Under the pieces are notes generated by a model. It searched no databases, had not been told where the DNA came from, and saw nothing but the letters and a program-made list of their open reading frames with translations. Shown one piece after another: positions 46,701-58,214 of a stretch of DNA of 64,000 bases (position 1 is the stretch's first letter; each line of letters starts with the position of its first letter). The DNA lies in assembly GCA_021209875.1 (NCBI GenBank), contig JAGYVD010000008.1, positions 1,797,501 to 1,861,500 of the forward strand, given 5' to 3'. The stretch comes from Rosellinia necatrix. Taxonomy: Eukaryota > Ascomycota > Sordariomycetes > Xylariales > Xylariaceae. Both the position numbers and the translations under genes were made by a program.

Positions 46701-48252
46701 CCATAGCCAATGCACAATGCCGAAAGTAGTGCTAGGCACGTATCCAGATGTGATGCTGATTTAGATAGATGTGCTGCGCCCTGCAACTGGACTCCATGCT
46801 CTAAACGTTGCGCGCAACTGTTAGCATGTGGTCACCAATGTATGTTTATTATAGCTGGTTACACTAGTACTTACCGCTAACTAACAGTAATAGGCCCATC
46901 CCTTTGTGGAGAGATTTGCCCAGAGTCCGAGTACTGTCAAGTCTGCGCCTCTTCAGAAATTACATCAATGGTCGTTGATATGTTAGAAATGAGAGAATAT
47001 GGCGATATTGATCTTGACGTTGAGCCATGTATTTTCCCAGACTGTATGCATATCCTTACTGTCACCAGTATGGATGGCCAGCTGGGGATATCTGAGCATT
47101 ATTATATGACGGATGATGGTCGCATCACGGGTGCTAAGGAATTATAGGGTATCACCCAGCTCAAGTCTTGTCCAACTTGTCGTGGAAGTTTACGCAACCT
47201 GTCACGTTATGGACGAATCTTCCGCCACACACTTCTTGAGGAGTCGATTAAGAAGTTTATCATCTGGTCGCATAATAAGTCGATGGACTTAGAGAGTCGT
47301 CTACTAGACGAGCAAGAGCGACTTGAGTCCTCGGAAATTGAAGGAGTGCTCACGACAGTCGGGCGTCAGGGCCGGCTAGTTATTTCGGGTGAGCGCCTGC
47401 ACCAATTGCTAACCATTGATGAATGGGGTGGTCATGGTTGATATAGTTCTCTCATTCGATTGTATCGTGAGATTGCGGTGTATGTTCACCGTGTCGCAGT
47501 TGAAGAGTAACCTTATCAGCGGGTCCACGACTTGGTTCAGCATGCTCGCCGCTGTGGGCACAGCACCGGCCAGTTTCTTCTGAACCCATCTAGGCTCGAA
47601 ACTAGAGGGCTTCTCTTAGCAGGGAGCCTCCTTCTCCGCTGCGGTCTCTTAATTCTAAGGGACTTCGTAGCTCTTCATCGACAAGCAAATGAAAACCTGA
47701 CGGCCATCTTTATCAATCTTGAAGTGACGCTAAACCATTGCAATGAATTGGTCGAGCTCGCCAAAGAAAAAAAGTATGTTCGCCATGAGGCGGAAGGTCA
47801 TATTTATTTCACCCAATTGGTAGGTGTGGTCCGAGCAATTGAAAAATGCAGAACAATTAGAGGATAGGGATAAGTTGAAGGTAGAAGGCAAAAAACATCT
47901 AGTGAAAGCTCGTTCCCTTCTAGATTTATACTAAGGATCGACCTCTTACTTGGTCGGGGAGCTTAAGAGCGCCGAGTTGTTGCTCCATGGTGCATGGCAC
48001 GATCCTGTCAGCGTAGAAGAGAAGCGAACTATTTGGTCGGCAATGTCCACAGAGTTCCAGGGACAGGGCCATTGGTATCTGTGCGAGAATGGCCATCCAT
48101 TTACCATAGGCGAATGTGGGATGCCGATGGAAGAGGCGAGATGCCCCGAATGCGGCGCGGCTATCGGAGGACGTCATCACAACCTTGTGGCTAGTGTCCA
48201 CCAAGATGCTGAAATGGAAAGCTTCGGTGCTTGGTACAGGGGCTTGTCCTAG
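43791..48252 (+). pseudogene. Broken ZNFX1-like SF1 RNA helicase with NFX1-type and RZ zinc fingers
   Basis: Successive pieces match the order of fungal ZNFX1-like proteins: VLVEFPGILFASFQSILVAL (about 43940); ILCVRYTNHALDQLLEHL (44205); the DExx-type segment ILLCEEAGEVLESHILTALL with ILIGDHLQLRPQVANY (44900-45020); LNIQRRMHPCIST; IAVLTPYLGQLYELRKRL (about 45560); TLATVDNFQGEEVEIVVI (45720); an NFX1-type Cys/His repeat region (45960-46950); and an RZ finger at the end (GHWYLCENGHPFTIGECGMP, 48070). ZNFX1 relatives act in RNA surveillance and heterochromatin/RNAi. The copy is dead: the Walker A GKT/S segment expected before ILKVLLDN (44155) is missing; stops or frame changes occur at about 44143, 45620, 45711, 45907, 46540, 47145, 47440, 47508 and 47866; the N-terminus is absent. 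An arginine expected in NVLLSRAKHGM is Cys, a C-to-T change. Confidence 0.82.
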
Positions 48253-48868
48253 TCGTGTAATGTCTAGAATACAATATAGCGCTGGGAGAATTGGCTAAAT
48301 TGCTTGTACCGTCGCATTATTATAAGCTCCTAAAATGCCAGAGGTGGTTAAGTGTTGTCATTCCAAGCTACTACAAGCGGATTCAGAAATATTTCGCTAT
48401 GAGTCCGTGGAGAAGCAATACATAAGAAGAAATTTATACGATTCGTTAAGTTTGAGGACGACAATGAGAGGGAATTGTGCCACCTCTTCCACGCAATTAC
48501 TGTTGCTTGGGGTATCTAGGGCGAGTTGCTCTACGTCGAGGTGAGTTTACAGTCATGTTTCATAGATTGTATCCGGGCACTTTGATGATTTAATTTGTTT
48601 GTTTATTTCCTATAAGCTACCTCCCGACTGGTAGCTCTTCGTTAGTAGATGGTGCTGCGGGCACGATCAGATCGCCACATCCACCTGTAACGTTGGCCTC
48701 ATGGAGTCAGCCCCCGACATAGGCGCTCAAAGTAGTTGCCCCGGGGCAGAGCGGAAGTGCTGCCATTGTGGCAGATGGCCAAGAGGAGATCAAAGTCATC
48801 CCCTATCACCGCCGCCGTTAGTTGGACATTTTCCGTGAGCGTCGTGGTAGGGGAAGAGTTGAACTCAC
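48253..48868. other. Spacer with a possible coding fragment
   Basis: Around 48440-48540 a plus-strand frame reads KFEDDNERELCHLFHAITVA then an in-frame TAG and GELLYVEV before a GT donor; this looks like a decayed exon of an unrecognised gene. The rest is featureless. Confidence 0.3.
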
Positions 48869-49199
48869 TTATACCGAGTCGCAGGCGGCGTTGACGGCGG
48901 GGATGACCTCGTTGATGGCGGTGCTGAGGCCGCAGGCCGAGATGACGCAGGACGAGGCCCTGATCGTGACGGCGTCGCGGCTGGCGCCTGCCATGGAGGA
49001 AGGATCGGTTAGCACTGCCCCTATCTAGAGGAGAAGGAGTGTCCGACATACAGATGCACGCTACGTCGTCGAGGGCGCAGCTCGTGACAGCGGTGGTGGC
49101 GGCCTGGATGCAGGGCACCGCACAGGCTGGGATGTCGTCCCAGGACTGGGCCGAGACGGCGGCGATAAGAGTGACGATGGCGGCGAGAGTGAACTGCAT
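48869..49199 (-). CDS. Small secreted CFEM-domain protein, 2 exons
   Basis: Exons 49052-49199 and 48869-48987 join at a phase-1 intron into 88 residues. MQFTLAAIVTLIAAVSA is a signal peptide. The remainder is a complete CFEM domain with eight cysteines in the expected order: PACAVPC, TSC, VACIC, SSC, SAC and AAC, with the typical DDVACIC block containing the Asp. The frame stops directly after the last cysteine (CDSV then TAA), so there is no Ser/Thr linker or GPI signal, unless the GTATAAG at the stop is used as a further donor. CFEM proteins bind haem or act as surface/secreted effectors and adhesins; the small soluble form here is of the effector-like type. Confidence 0.83.
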
Positions 49200-51029
49200 G
49201 GTGGCTGGGAGGGCGAGAGGTTGGTTTAGGTGAAACTAAACGGTGTATTGATTATGGCTTGATGAAGAGGTGGAGCTCGGAGTTGTGGGATGAAGGGTGT
49301 CGAAGGCAACATTCGATCGTCGAGCAGATCATCGAGGGTTTATATATCCAACAACATGGTATCACCCTTGTACCGTACACCGCAGAAATTGATAGGTTGC
49401 TCACATGCCAGGGGGACGCACAAGTCGCGACGTTGTCTTGCCTCGGCCAGACCATGCAGTTTTGTCTTCTCGCTGTTCGTGCCAGGTTTAGGGATTCATG
49501 GGATCGCGGATGATATGAACGCCAAGATGGTCTTGACAAGTAGTTGGCATACCCCTCCCAACGCCCCTTTAAGAAATAAACGTCGAGGCATGATGTTTCT
49601 CTGCGGGGAGAAATCACAACACCGTAGACATATATGGCACCATTACGTGTACTCACTTGTACGATGTGCAATTTTGTGTATAGTGATACATAACTAAGGG
49701 GTTTCTCCTTTCATCTCAATGGCATTTTACACTATGAAGAATGAATAACTATAGGTGGGCACAAAAGACAGAATTGTACGACATCTGGCCGAGGTAGTGT
49801 ACACGTTTCACTATCCTTCTCTTTCACATGTGACGACTGCATCTCCAGATATTGGGAAGGTTGTCAAGTAAGTATTGACATCCCAACATAGAATTATAAG
49901 CCCGCATGCTATATGCTAATTCGCCAATCAGATGTTGCAACTTCGGCAACGTTTCTTCCCACAGGGCCGCCCCTGACGGGCACTCTTGCAGATCTGCTAC
50001 GTATCCAGAGAAGCGAAGGGAGTGAAGGAGGTGCCGGTTACTACCCCGGATTACGACGTAACAAAAGACGACAAAGTATGGGGTAGAGAACTCCTCCACT
50101 CGGTAGCTAAGCATTTCTCCTCCAATGGAGGCGTGTGGCTGCGCAAATGAGGAGCTGACGAAGCTCTAACGGGTACTGACCCGTATTCAGTAACGCTAAT
50201 AGAGGAAAGTTGCATGGTGTTTGCTGGGCGCAATATCCCGGCCTTGACCGGAAACTGGGGCCAAGCCGAGCAGTTTATATACCTACTTATATACCTACTT
50301 ATATATCTATATAGAAGAAGAATAATAATCCCCGACCTAGCGTTGTGGCACATGGACGCTTAGGTAGGGTAGTGTAGAGGCTTGAGACAATCCGGGGGCG
50401 GGGCAGGTGGCCCTTACCAAGAGTTCTAGGGGACCCTTGAATGTGTTGATCAACGGCTTGGCTGATATTCCCGAGGCTTGGTCAACAACACTTGAGCTCC
50501 CAACTGGGCTCGACTCAATGCCTTTGTAGATATCGCTTAGAAGCTAGCTGTCTGTCTGTCTCGGTTACGACGAGGTTACGAAGACTAGGGTGGTCGCGTT
50601 GTGACAACGAGCCAGGGCCAAAATATTGGCTTTACGCTTTATAGCCTGGCGAGGACGGGTGGGAGGAGTAGCGTTCGGCTAGGACAAGCTTTAAAGCAAG
50701 GCTCAACTTGTGAAGAATGGGGTATGGGGTAATTATGGGGTAGAGACCGGGTAAGACACGGGGCAAGGGACGTGTCGGTTTGGCGACCCGCCATCAATGT
50801 CACCAAGAGAGCCTCCCTACGTCCCGCTCCCCGTGCCACTATCGCCGAAGAGGAAACTCGAGGCACGGCCCAAGAAACCCATCATGTATATGCTGAGCGC
50901 TAGCGGCCGGGCGTCACCAGAATACGATAAACTCCCGGGCCCTGGGACTGTGTGCTCCCTTTCGCCGCTTTAGATGGGATTCACGTTGCATCTGCCCACG
51001 GCGGTTGACTGACTCCTGGCTCCTCACGA
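49200..51029. other. Spacer, nothing recognised
   Basis: Contains the CFEM promoter side and a TATATACCTACTTATATACC run (50276-50310). No supported coding region; short frames only. Confidence 0.5.
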
Positions 51030-52642
51030 TCAAAACGGGGTGCGAGAAAACGAACCTATTTGCCTCCACAACACCTGTGAGGTGTCATCGGCGAAAGCCT
51101 TGACCCAGGGGAACTTCTGGAGCGTCCGTAACACGTCGTCCCAGGCGGAGAGGCCGAGCTGGGAGGCGAGATGGAATATTCTGGGAAGCAGCCAGATGTC
51201 CTCCTCCGCTTCTTTGAAGACCGACGCCTTCGCGGTGAAGAGAAGCCAAAGCATGACTTCCTGTCCCTCTTGATCGTCGAGATATTCCCCCAGCGTGACT
51301 GAGGCGATGCGGCGTTTGAGTAAAGCAACATCTGATTTCAAACTGACGGCGAGGAACAACATGGCTATCATTGCCACCAGCCCTAGGTGAAGCAGGAGTT
51401 CGGACCTATTCATGGCCATGGCGGGGGTATTGAATGGCCGTATGTTCAACAATCGATAACCCACTACGAGGAGCACGTCGTGGAAATCATAATCATCCAT
51501 TTTGATACCGTGGACAGCGCTGTCATTGAAGAGCCACGCAATGGTAGTGATGTCTTCAAAGACTTCCCTAAGACCCCCGCCGACGCGAGCAATCAAGGTC
51601 GGCATATCGGGAGGGCCTACTCGGCTCTGCCCATGCTTCTCTCGTAGCCAATCCAGAGTTGCTTTGCCGGGCATGCATTCGGCAATGCTAAATCTTGTCG
51701 GAGTGCCGAACGCAAGCGCAAAGTCGAAATCCGCTCGGAGGGCTTTCTGAGCGACCCCCCGACAGTCCACGACAAGCGTCGACATGCCCCCCCTCAGTTT
51801 TATTAGCCTCTGCAGCCCTTCAAAGTGCACGAGGGCGTGGTCGTCGTATCCGAGAAGCCTCTCATGCTGGGTCATCGCCACCACGACGGCGAGCGTCGCG
51901 TCGGAGAGTGCGGGCTCCCCGGCCCCGGCCAGACGCTGATTGACCAGCCGCAGACTCCGCGATAAGTGGCCGAACGCCTCGGCTGTCTCTCGACGTGTCA
52001 CGGAGAGCGACACCGAGGCCGCGACCGACATTGCGACCACACAATGGAAAACTGGCTACTGTCAGCTCTACCCTGTGGCCGTCCGTCTCTCCTGCGCCCT
52101 CTTTTCTTCGCTCTCATATCGGATTGGTACTGGTACATACAAGCTTCGTCGACGAAGGCGTATTGTAAAAAAAGCCGGGGCCCTCTGCCCTGGATGATGG
52201 TATTTCCTAGCTCGGGTGGGCAGGGGATGGCATTCGCGTAAGTCACAACTTCCGTCATCGTCGTCAGTTATCATTGGCATTATTCAATGCACGGGGAAGA
52301 CTCGAATATGCGCGCTGGCTGGTGCAACAAACATTCATGAAAGAGGCGCCGACATGCCCGGCTCACGGCAAACGGGAGCGACGTCGCCAAGTCCTCTTGG
52401 AATTTCCTCTGGATAGATGGCGACAACCCCGAGTTTTTATCGTTGTATACGAATACATCGGGCCTTTGGCCAGAGCACGGCTCTGCCGAGGGGGCAGCAG
52501 ACACGGCGACTTGGCGTTTTTTGGGGTATCGTGATGGGCGGTATACTGTCCGCCCCAAATTCTTGCCTTTCGCTACATGGCTGCGGATTAAGGATCTTGT
52601 TTTCCTATCCATTGAGGCATTGTCGATGAATTGAACCGACAT
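51030..52642 (-). CDS. Fungal transcription-factor-domain protein without Zn cluster, about 3 exons
   Basis: The last exon (51030 to about 52051) encodes a domain of the Fungal_trans_2 type: FHCVVAMSVAASVSLSVTRR, GHLSRSLRLVNQRL, DATLAVVVAMTQHERLLGYD and HFEGLQRLIKLRGGM, then helices to ITTIAWLFND and LFLAVSLKSDVALLKRRIA. A middle exon (about 52130-52245) reads NAIPCPPELGNTIIQGRGPR and LFLQYAFVDEACM. The first exon (about 52290-52642) starts MSVQFIDNASMDRKTRSLIR, then SHVAKGKN, the usual opening of regulators of this class that lack a zinc cluster. The three pieces lie in the right order on one strand, but the inner splice sites were not resolved in phase, so the ends of exons 1 and 2 are approximate. 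DNA binding is doubtful; it may be a co-regulator. Confidence 0.65.
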
Positions 52643-52651
52643 GGTCACAGA

Positions 52652-53385
52652 TTAGATGGTGTATATATTAGCCATTGAAGTTGTGGGACGGTATTTCTGT
52701 CGCCGTGTAGGGAGAATCGCGTTGGCCTCTGTAGGTAGCTAGCTATTCGGCTTATTCTAGGCGCGTCTTGGTCAATAGCGGAATTAGGATATCTCTTATT
52801 TCATTATCTCCGTCGATGGCCTGCCGGCTCCTTGCTACTGGGATAGGGCGTAACGGCCTTGCCTCTCCCTGTAAGTATTTTTCTCTCTCATCACTGATGG
52901 ATGGCTTAAGGTCGCCAATAGACTATCAACCCAACCTGACAACATACTATCGCGAGTTCATATATCGTATGTGCCTACTAACCTGGGTATTTAGTGGGCC
53001 GCTGCTACGTATAAATGATTCTAATTTTAGCATAAATTTAAAAAAAAAAAAAAAAAGTATTTCGTAAATGTACATCGGTACTTCGTTCACTGGGAAGTGC
53101 TTACTTCGAAGTGTATTCCAAATACCCGTCGGTTACCCAGTTGAGGGATGTTTGTTGGTAATGCGTGCGGGTTAAATCAAACATCATGTGGGTGTTCGAG
53201 GGCCGTCAGATGCGAACACTCTTGCATTGTGTGTGGAATACATCATAGTCGAGAATCGCGGCCTCATTACCAACTCAGGCGCATCTGCCCGACCCTTACG
53301 CCCAGCAGTGCGTATAGCAGCGATACCCCCAGCCTGTTGTTATAAGAGGTGTACATTGACTGTGCATGAAGATCAACCCGCGGTC
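52652..53385. other. Spacer with poly-A run
   Basis: An A18 run (53040-53057) lies here. No coding sequence was recognised; the right end is the promoter of the dehydrogenase gene. Confidence 0.45.
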
Positions 53386-55321
53386 ATGCTCGACGGCAGC
53401 AATGCGCTCTGGGCGCTCGCGGTCGCGGCCTTTGCGGCCCTCGCGTACCTGGTTCGCATAAACCAGCAGTTGAGCGGGACGCCCGAGGAAGTGAGGCGCC
53501 TGGCAGGGCCTAGGTGGACGCCCGATCTCCTCAGGGAGACATACGAGAGGCTCCAGCAGCAGCCGATCGATTACACGCACAGGTTGCCGCCGAAGCTGGA
53601 TCGTCGATACGTTGTGACCGGAGGTTCCGGTGAGTTTTTCGTTGATCTGTTTTATATCTCTTGTAATAGATCGCGGGTGTGAATTGGGGTGGAGTGAGTA
53701 TAGATAGATGCGCTCACCACTTACAACCAACCCCGTGCTGTTCTCTCGTCCGGGATCGACGGGTTGCGCAGGAGTGGTCGCTTTGGCTTCTTTGAATTTT
53801 CACTTGCTCTTCGTATATACCGCGTTCGCTCTAAACGGGGCCACCCTGATTAATCGTGGCTGGCATCACAGGCCTCGTCGGCGGGTACATCGTGCTGCAG
53901 CTCCTGGCGCGCGGGACCCCGCCCACGCACATCCGCGTCCTGGACATCCGGCGGACGGAGCGCGGGGACATGCGGACGGGGCCGGCGGCGGCGGTGGAGT
54001 TCGTGCGGACGGACATCACGTCGCGGGCGTCGGTGGACGCGGCGTTCGCGCGCCCGTGGCCCTCGGCGGCGGCGGCGGCGCCGCGGCCGCTGACGGTCTT
54101 CCACACGGCGGCGGTGATCCTGGCGTCGGAGCGGTCGGCGCGCTCGTACGGGTTCCCGGAGTCCGTGAACGTGCGCGGCACCGCCAACGTGCTGGGCGCC
54201 GCGCGCGCCGCCGGCGCGACCGTCTTCAGCGCCACGTCCTCGGCGAGCATCGCCATCCGCCCCGTCGGCGCCTGGGCCGCGCCCTGGGCCGCCGCGCCGG
54301 CCGACTTCTTCCAGGCCCTCGACGCCCGCGACTTCGGCCTGCCGCTGCGCCCGCGCGAGGGCTACTTCGGCAACTACCCGGCCACCAAGGCCGCGGCGGA
54401 GCGCCTCGTCTGCGACGCCGACCGCGACGGCTTCCGCACCGGCACCATCCGGCCCGCGAACGGCGTCTACGGGAACCCGACGGACAATACGGTCGGGGAT
54501 CCGCTGAGCAGAGCTGTCTTACCCACGTGAGTCTCCCTCCCCCTCCTTCCCCCCTCCCCTTTTCCCACTCTTCCCACTTTTGGTGCTCCATTCATTCGGT
54601 GGCGCCCAGCCCCCCCCCCTTCTTGTGTTTCCAATAAAAACGCGGATACGTGCACTCATATAGGGGGGCGCATGTGTAACGTCGTCTTCATTCGAAGCTA
54701 ACTCGCCGCCATCATCGCTGCAGCTGGGTCAATCACATCGTACAAAGCTTCGTGCATGGCGCCAATGTCGCAGTCGCGCACCTGCATCACGAAGCCGCGC
54801 TTCTGCAGCCGTCGGCATCCGCGCAGTCGGGCCGGCCGTTCGTGGTGACGGATCCGAACCCGCCGATCTCGTACGGAGATCTGTACTTGGCAATCAAAGT
54901 GCTGTCCCGCCATCCCTTCACCACCGTATCCGTGCCGCCGGTGCTCATACTCCTCCTGTCCCACGCCGTCGAGATGTACTCGGAGCTGCCGTTCCTCCCC
55001 TTCCCGTTCTCGATCCTCGGTAGGCTGTTGCCGCCGCTGCAGGGCGACGTGCGCCACCTGAAACCCGGGATCTTCTCCATCACTACCCACCTCGTCGCCA
55101 CCAACTCCGAAACGAGCAAGCCGGTGAGCGAAGGTGGGCTGGGATATCAGGGCGTTATCACTACGCTTGAGGGAATGGCCCTCGAGGTCCTCGAGTGGAA
55201 TCGTGAGCATGAGCATTTAGACGAGGGCAAAGGGAAGACCAGGAAGGCGTATACGACATCTATTTCTCTCGCCGAGAAGATCCAGAAACTGGGCTCTGTT
55301 GGGCACCAGGTTGCCGCCTAA
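53386..55321 (+). CDS. 3-beta-hydroxysteroid dehydrogenase/C-4 decarboxylase-type SDR, 3 exons
   Basis: Exons 53386-53629, 53872-54526 and 54724-55321 join in frame into 498 residues. Residues 5-22 (NALWALAVAAFAALAYLV) form an N-terminal membrane anchor. The NAD(P)-binding fold begins YVVTGGSGLVGGYIV (about 75-89; intron 1 splits the glycine loop), followed by HIRVLDIRRTER and FHTAAVI. The catalytic YxxxK is YPATK (Tyr250, Lys254) preceded by FSATSSAS; IRPANGVYGN and WVNHIVQSFVHGANVAVAHL follow as in 3-beta-HSD proteins. The C-terminal third has hydrophobic helices (FPFSILGRLLPPL), fitting an ER-associated sterol-type enzyme. The paralogous family includes ergosterol ERG26 and many cluster-borne relatives; the extra length and divergence argue against it being ERG26 itself. 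Substrate unknown. Confidence 0.88.
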
Positions 55322-57878
55322 ATTGGATATGATAGAAAGATGGCATCAGGGAGGCGTTGTTACATGGGACAGGCAATGACATGATCATGGTTAGTGGTCT
55401 TCGTGGCGGAACCCTAGTATCAGGATTGCGAGGGCTGCATATGGATTCCTTGGATATGGCAATGCATGATAATATGTTTGAATGATACCGCAAGTGTATC
55501 CGCGATATCCACGGGAGGACTAGTCACCATCTGCGGTGTGGTGTACAACAGGCTTACTGCTTAAGCACCACGCACCACGCCAGCTCAGACTCGGATCACT
55601 AACTAGGCTAGGTCTCGATGGAGAAGAAGAACATTACCGTGGGATATGAGTAACGAAACACAAACATGTAGGTACTGCATCATGCGCCTATAACTAGTCT
55701 CTGCTTGCGCAAAACTTATCGCGACTTTAGGCGCAGAGGCGCATAATATGAACATCCTCTCCCACCTAGTCTCACCTGCTTTCCAAACTTGTGCAGTTAC
55801 AGGATTTCTATTCCGTCTTATGCTTGGGGTGGTTCGCGACCCGGCCGATCATGGCATCTTGAAACGGGGACTGATAGCAAGGGAGATACAGTGTACACTA
55901 GAGGTGTCTAGGCTATGCAAGTAGTGTAAATACACTAAATAGCATCATGAGCTGGCATCCGTCGTACACTGTTCATCAGGGTACATATTAGACCGAATAT
56001 GATGGTACCCACTAATAACACGCTATCGCCTACTCATCAAAGGCCTGTCGATGAAATGAAAAAATGAGTGTTCAATATTAATAAAATAAAATGATTGTGA
56101 CTCAAGTTGTGTCACTCGTGACCGCTGCGTGATGGCGAAATCCTCGCCTCGGCGGAATACGACGTACTGTAGCATGCAATAACAACATGGCTGGGCCTCG
56201 AATGGCTATAGTCTGCAAAAGTCAAAAGTTCAGGGGCCAAAACGTGGTTCTCTCCCCTGCATCGAACTCTTGCACCATCGATTTCGCCTGCCCGACATTA
56301 CACTAAGTAAGTAAGTACACTATTACTAGTCCACACGTCTACACGTGTACAAAGCAGCGCATAATAAACCGATCAGTATGTTTTGTGTGGGGATGGACAA
56401 TTTAGCCATGCGCTAGTCTCTCGCAGGCTAGGTAGTCCCACTTGACTAGAAGCACGGACGTTCTAGCCTGTCCATTGATAGGTGCATTTCTTGTGCCTCT
56501 GGGGTCCCCCAGCGCAGGAACGCCCCACTGCCGTGCGGCGTCCGCGTGGTATTTTCCTCGCCATGCTTGACGTCTACCAATGTTCTTCGTTCTGGTAACG
56601 CACTAGCCCGCACTAGCCTAAATATACTATCATTACTACCACGATATAATCCCAAGTGGTGCAGTGTAGGATTCACAATGTAGTGTAGCTGTTGCGACAC
56701 TGACCCAGGGTGCTCTCTGATTTAAATGCTCTGTGATTCCCGGGGGTTTGGAGAGGAAATTGGATACAATAACTATGTGTAGTTACACACGGTAGATATT
56801 TATGAATAATATTATTCCTTGTACACTACACTACATATATAACTCCGTTCAACCGTCTTTCTCCACGTACTATATCTCATACTAGGTACCTGCCTGCTGC
56901 ACATAGTACACTACAGTACGCGGCGGGCATGCAGCAGACATGCAGATAACTAGTGTACATGCCTAGGTAGTCTGTACATAGTATTCGAGACCCACATTAC
57001 CTCAGCTGACTAAACGGTATCCGGAAAGATTCCGGAAGGTCTGGCCAATCGAAGACGGGCTGGTCGGCCCTAAACTCTCTAGCCCAGTGCACGCAACTAG
57101 CCCGATCGATCCTCCCCTGTCTCTCGCGTAGGCGGTTCCGGCTAGCTACACTACCTAAGTTACTGGCCATGCCCAGCACTAACCACGGACAAAGGAAGGA
57201 CGGGTCAACGTCCAACCTCGTCCATCCCCATTCCCTCCTACATACATTCCTGGGTGCTTTGCTTCTCTTTGCCGTTTGCGCTCCCGACCGATTCCCCCTC
57301 CCCAACATCGGAACTCTGCGGCAGGCTTGTAGACGTTTCCCATTTCGATCGCTACTTTGGATAGAACCATTAGACTTGTTTTTCCCTTTTCGCTCACTTA
57401 TCTTGCGCGACAAAACAACTGATGCTCCCCTAACCACTCTCATAACCGCTCTCATAATCACTCTCCTAATCACGTCTATCGTACCCACTGAGCGCACTTC
57501 GTCCGTCTTCCCCTATAGACACAGCTCTCATTCGTATCTGCGTGTGCCGTTTGTTCGCTGCCTTCCCGACAAGTCAGGCCGTTAGTCGTGTGGGGTTATC
57601 ATTGCGACATCTCCGTCGTGATTGTCCCGAATCCGTATATCTGGGAGGAACCGCGGTCGAGGAATACCATCCTTCTTTTTTGGACCCAGGCCTATAGGGC
57701 ACTTTATTATTGTATATAATAAAGTCACCTTCTCTTCTCGTCAAACGACGCAATCATATCAACAGACCGTCCACTCACGCTGCATATACGCGCCGTATTC
57801 CGTCGGCTTCTCAACTCTCGATTGCTTGACCTTCCGCATTTGCATCTCTAGAGATAGCCTCAGATACAAATCGTTACC
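55322..57878. other. Spacer, no supported gene until 57.88 kb
   Basis: Short frames only. Contains many CTAGTGTACACTA-like and CACTACACTA tracts (56820-56980). A frame at 57169-57585 looks low-complexity and untranslated. The last 200 bp is the leader of the next gene. Confidence 0.5.
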
Positions 57879-58214
57879 ATGGGTTTCTTCGAAAAGATTC
57901 AATCTAAACTCGAGCTGTATCGCCTTGAAAAGCGCTACACCCGCAATCGCCAGCAGCGCTCCACCTTCATCAGCAATGCCATGTACGTAGACGGCGAATA
58001 CATATACCAGACGCCCACCACAACGGGCTCTTCTACCAACAGCTCGACCATGTCGTCACAAACCAACGCCCAGGTGAACGCACGTCGAAGCCTCGAGGCT
58101 CCTGCCGTCTCCGAACACCCGGAGCAAACCCAAACCTCAGCACAAACAAAGCGGTTACACAGACTATCTTCGATGCCAGGGTTTGGCTCTAAGGATTCCC
58201 GCCGTAACTGGTAG
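57879..58214 (+). CDS. Small conserved fungal protein, uncharacterised
   Basis: A single exon of 111 residues. The N-terminal 45 residues are highly ordered and charged: MGFFEKIQSKLELYRLEKRY, TRNRQQRSTFISNAMYVDGE, YIYQTP. I know this pattern only from short hypothetical proteins of filamentous fungi. The rest is Ser/Thr/Gln-rich and probably disordered, ending KRLHRLSSMPGFGSKDSRRN. No signal peptide or membrane segment. The single conserved amphipathic helix followed by YVDGEYIY suggests a protein-interaction motif, but the function is unknown. The ATG has good context (TTACCATGG). Confidence 0.72.
   Translation: MGFFEKIQSKLELYRLEKRYTRNRQQRSTFISNAMYVDGEYIYQTPTTTGSSTNSSTMSSQTNAQVNARRSLEAPAVSEHPEQTQTSAQTKRLHRLSSMPGFGSKDSRRNW

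Noticed and set aside
53708..54637. 309-codon plus-strand frame overlapping the dehydrogenase exon 2
   Set aside because: Arg/Gly-rich shadow; the alternative frame carries TGGSGLVGG and YPATK.
56240..56300. Possible tRNA-like T-arm on the minus strand (AGTTCGATGC)
   Set aside because: Flanking bases do not form the acceptor, D or anticodon stems.
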